Positions 61,740 through 64,000 of a DNA stretch of 64,000 nucleotides are shown here, piece by piece. The notes beneath the pieces are model-generated. The model was given only the letters and a program-made list of their open reading frames with translations, was not told the DNA's origin and ran no database searches. Location: contig NZ_CP011114.1 of NCBI RefSeq assembly GCF_000993825.1, forward strand, positions 3,534,001 to 3,598,000, in the 5' to 3' direction. Both the position numbers and the translations under genes were made by a program. This stretch comes from Paenibacillus durus ATCC 35681 (lineage in GTDB: Bacteria; Bacillota; Bacilli; Paenibacillales; Paenibacillaceae). Position 1 is the stretch's first letter. Every line of letters begins with the position of its first letter.

Positions 61740-63200
61740 TCAGTAAGACCTGCCGCGCCCCAGAACCCATCCTGTCAATTTGTAAATGACCCAGATGAAC
61801 ATCGTTACGGCCATCATATCGAAGCAGACATTGAACAGAAACAGATGCTTGCTAATATCTGCGCGCCCGTCGCCGAGGATCGGAACCAGAAAGGCGAATA
61901 TACCGATGAGTCCGAGCAGCAGCATCAGCTCGCAAGCCACGCGGTGCCGCCGGTCCGCGCTGCGCAGGTATTCGTACAGCGCCCCGGCATAATAAACGGC
62001 GTAGAATATGGCTAGAAAGGCGAGATGATGCGGCAGGACGTTATTTTTAAATTGGCTCCATGCGCTGTATGTATAGGCAAGGGCGCCTGGCGGCTTGTTC
62101 TCCGCCTTCTCGAAATTCCCGAGGTACGAAGGGCGAATCGCCATGCTGTGCGCTGCGGCGTAACGCATGTTATCCAGCAGACGGCTGGGATGCTTCAGAT
62201 AGAACAGCAGCACATCCTTGTGGGAAATCCGGCTGTAGAAGTCGGGAACGAGCGACGGATCATCCTGCTTGATCGCCGTGCCGCTCTCGAAATAGTTCGT
62301 GCCCGCCAGCACCTCAAGCCGCTCAGGCAGCCCGAGCTCCCTGAGATCCCCTTTCACATCCGGCGAACCGTTCAGAATACCGTAAAATACCGTCTGGTAC
62401 AGATTGATATGCTTCAAATCCTTGGGCGCGGCGGCGTACATAATGACGGAAATAAGAAAGATGGCAGCCGAGAAACGGATCGCTGCTTTGCGGAAGCCCG
62501 CAGTCCCTTGAAGCGACGCGAACCGCAGCAAGATCAGGGCGAAGGCGACGCCGATCGGCGCGTTCTGGATTTTGGAGCAGGTCAGGAAGAAGACGGCAAT
62601 AAAGAAGAGCCAAAGGTCCTTGACCGCCGGATTCTCCTTGAAAGCAAGCCTCAGCCCCAGCGCGAAGGTCAGCAGCATGAATACGAGCGAGACCGGCTCG
62701 CCGAAGAGCGAATTGAAATACGCGAGATAGCCGATATCGTAAAAAACGAACAGCAGCGCTCCCGCCAGCAGCAGCCCCGTAATATAAGAACCGCGGGCGT
62801 TATGCTTGACCAGCAGCCAGGTAGCCGCCAGCAGTAATAACCCGTACACCGCAGCCAGCAGCCGGATGTCAAACCAGCTTCCGTGCAGCAATCCGCCCAG
62901 CAGCCTTGGCACCAGCACAATAAAAATCTGCGACGAGGGATAGAACCCCCGGAACAGATTCTCATACGCGAACCGGGAATGGCTGTAGCTGAAAAAGCGG
63001 TCTGCGTACGTCTCGGAAGCATTGTAATAATTCAGGCCGATCGTGTTCATCATTCGCAAAAAGTCGCCATTGTCGGCCACGCCAATGAATGGCCCGAGGA
63101 ACAGCAGACCGAGCAGCAGGCCAAGGCCCGCCGCTACCCCCAGAACATGCGGTTTTAACCATCTTTTCATTGTCTTTTTCTCTCCCAGCTTCTTCTTCAT
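61740..63200 (-). CDS. Polytopic membrane protein, WsfD-like glycan biosynthesis protein
   Basis: The 486-residue protein has about ten to twelve hydrophobic helices. A large extracytoplasmic loop begins FIGVADNGDFLRMMNTIGLN after the first helix, and another lies around residues 270-350. The layout resembles GT-C-fold transferases and the WsfD protein of S-layer glycan clusters, which add sugars outside the membrane from lipid donors. The acidic Asp in ADNGD could be the GT-C catalytic-type residue. ATG at 63200 follows GAGG; an ATG at 63170 is also possible. It sits 23 bp after the LTA-synthase-family gene. Confidence 0.65.
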   Translation of the reverse strand: MKKKLGEKKTMKRWLKPHVLGVAAGLGLLLGLLFLGPFIGVADNGDFLRMMNTIGLNYYNASETYADRFFSYSHSRFAYENLFRGFYPSSQIFIVLVPRLLGGLLHGSWFDIRLLAAVYGLLLLAATWLLVKHNARGSYITGLLLAGALLFVFYDIGYLAYFNSLFGEPVSLVFMLLTFALGLRLAFKENPAVKDLWLFFIAVFFLTCSKIQNAPIGVAFALILLRFASLQGTAGFRKAAIRFSAAIFLISVIMYAAAPKDLKHINLYQTVFYGILNGSPDVKGDLRELGLPERLEVLAGTNYFESGTAIKQDDPSLVPDFYSRISHKDVLLFYLKHPSRLLDNMRYAAAHSMAIRPSYLGNFEKAENKPPGALAYTYSAWSQFKNNVLPHHLAFLAIFYAVYYAGALYEYLRSADRRHRVACELMLLLGLIGIFAFLVPILGDGRADISKHLFLFNVCFDMMAVTMFIWVIYKLTGWVLGRGRSY

Positions 63201-63223
63201 CGTTCAGCCTCTTTGCCGGGCTT

Positions 63224-64000
63224 CTAACGTCTCGGCAGCAGCTTCACATATTCGTCGGACAGGCTCATCCATTGCGAAATATACTTGTAGTCCGGTTCAT
63301 ATTTGGCAAAATCGGCGACCTTCTGCAGCGTCTTCAGCGAGACGGCCTCGCCGTCCTGAAAGCTTTTTCCGGGAACGAACAGAATGTCGTCATTGAAAAA
63401 AGAGCCCGTGGGGAGATAGTATCTCATGCCCAGCACATTATGCTGTATATTCAGCAGATCGTGGCCGAATGGCGTAACCCCTTCATTTTTTAGCGATATC
63501 CCGAGCAGATTAGCCAGGGTCGGCATGATATCCAGCTGTCCCCCCGTCCGTTCGATCCTTTTCCCCTGCTCCGAGCGGGGCATGTGAATGATAAGCGGAA
63601 TATTGAACCGGCTGATCCGGGAATCGTATTTGATCCCAAGCGCGCCTTCCACCTGTTCCGGCGGAACCTCCTGCGGCTGAAGGCCGAAATGGTCGCCGTA
63701 AAACACCAGCATCGTACTGTCCCACAGCCCGTTTTGCTTCAATCCGTCAATCAGCGTGCCGATGGCATAATCGGTATAGTTAATCGCGGTCAGATAATCG
63801 CCGAGCATGGTGCCTTGGAGATGATCCGGTACGCTAATTTTTTTGAACGAATCCGGAATTTGAAAAGGGTGGTGGCTGGAGGCCGTCACGAACTGGGCGT
63901 AAAAAGGCGTCCCTCTGCTCTTCAGCTCGGCCAGCTTCTGCACTCCCGTAAGGTACAGCTGCTCATCCGAAGCGCCGAAGGCATTGAAATGATCGTTCTT
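63224..64000 (-). CDS. LTA synthase family sulfatase-fold protein (C-terminal part; continues past the window end)
   Basis: The visible 258 C-terminal residues belong to the alkaline phosphatase/sulfatase superfamily, LtaS-like. They include FYAQFVTASSHHPFQIPDSF, YTDYAIGTLIDGLKQNGLWD, TMLVFYGDHFGLQP and FNIPLIIHMPRSEQGKRIER, with the metal-binding GDH motif. These enzymes transfer glycerol phosphate to lipoteichoic acid or act as phosphoglycerol transferases outside the membrane. The N-terminal membrane helices lie beyond the window, so the frame is open to the edge. It precedes the WsfD-like gene in one operon, linking this end to surface polymer synthesis. Confidence 0.88.
   Translation of the reverse strand, partial: KNDHFNAFGASDEQLYLTGVQKLAELKSRGTPFYAQFVTASSHHPFQIPDSFKKISVPDHLQGTMLGDYLTAINYTDYAIGTLIDGLKQNGLWDSTMLVFYGDHFGLQPQEVPPEQVEGALGIKYDSRISRFNIPLIIHMPRSEQGKRIERTGGQLDIMPTLANLLGISLKNEGVTPFGHDLLNIQHNVLGMRYYLPTGSFFNDDILFVPGKSFQDGEAVSLKTLQKVADFAKYEPDYKYISQWMSLSDEYVKLLPRR

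Overview
The window looks like a chromosomal segment of a nitrogen-fixing, spore-forming Paenibacillus. It holds the start of a nif operon (nifB-nifH, minus strand) behind a sigma-A-type promoter with GlnR-type sites, a true gerE, a YhcN/YlaJ-type spore lipoprotein, CgeB-like glycosyltransferases and an S-layer-homology protein. GC content is moderate. The genus is inferred; species cannot be set from the sequence alone.

Layout. 0-10 kb: nifH (partial) and nifB; a Mn2+ (yybP-ykoY) riboswitch controlling a TerC-family gene; rlmN; a YcdB/PepSY/SLH surface protein; an NMT1/SsuA-type ABC importer. 10-18 kb: an accessory block between three direct copies of the gerE 3' end. The outer two copies are truncated and frameshifted. 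One segment holds a retropepsin-like protease gene pair and a ruined RhuM gene. The other holds an alpha-glucoside PTS operon with a GH4 6-phospho-glucosidase, an RpiR regulator, a separate IIA protein and a zinc alcohol dehydrogenase. 18-21.6 kb: a PucR-type regulator divergent from a DctA-type carrier. 21.7-28.2 kb: gmd-fcl-manC (GDP-L-fucose synthesis) followed by three tandem paralogues resembling GT23/NodZ/FUT8 fucosyltransferases. 28.3-31.2 kb: an RpiR regulator with nagB-nagA. 31.2-41.3 kb, minus strand: the spore lipoprotein with GPTG repeats, a set resembling the UDP-N-acetyl-L-quinovosamine/fucosamine pathway, several glycosyltransferases (one with a hyperbasic tail) and two CgeB-like proteins. 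41.5-48 kb: an ATPase, a SnoaL-like protein, an HD protein divergent from a TetR regulator over a perfect palindrome, and two large HTH regulators. One regulator is followed by an unlisted 42-codon secreted peptide gene. 48-61.7 kb: more glycosyltransferases and nucleotide-sugar genes (G1P nucleotidyltransferase, 3,5-epimerase, SDR; CDP-glucose synthase and dehydratase), interrupted by an IS3-family and an IS110-family element. 61.7-64 kb: a polytopic WsfD-like membrane protein and the end of an LTA-synthase-family protein.

How it fits together. About 30 kb is devoted to making activated deoxy sugars (GDP-fucose, a UDP-6-deoxy-HexNAc, CDP-4-keto-6-deoxyglucose) and to transferring them. CgeB homologues, a YhcN-type lipoprotein and gerE nearby suggest that much of this glycan decorates the spore surface, but that is inference. 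The most interesting candidate for an undescribed system is the regulator-peptide pair at 46.3-47.9 kb, organised like RRNPP quorum-sensing cassettes, with a decayed-looking sister pair beside it at 44.7-46.2 kb. Also notable are the nested gerE 3'-end repeats and the triplicated fucosyltransferase-like genes.
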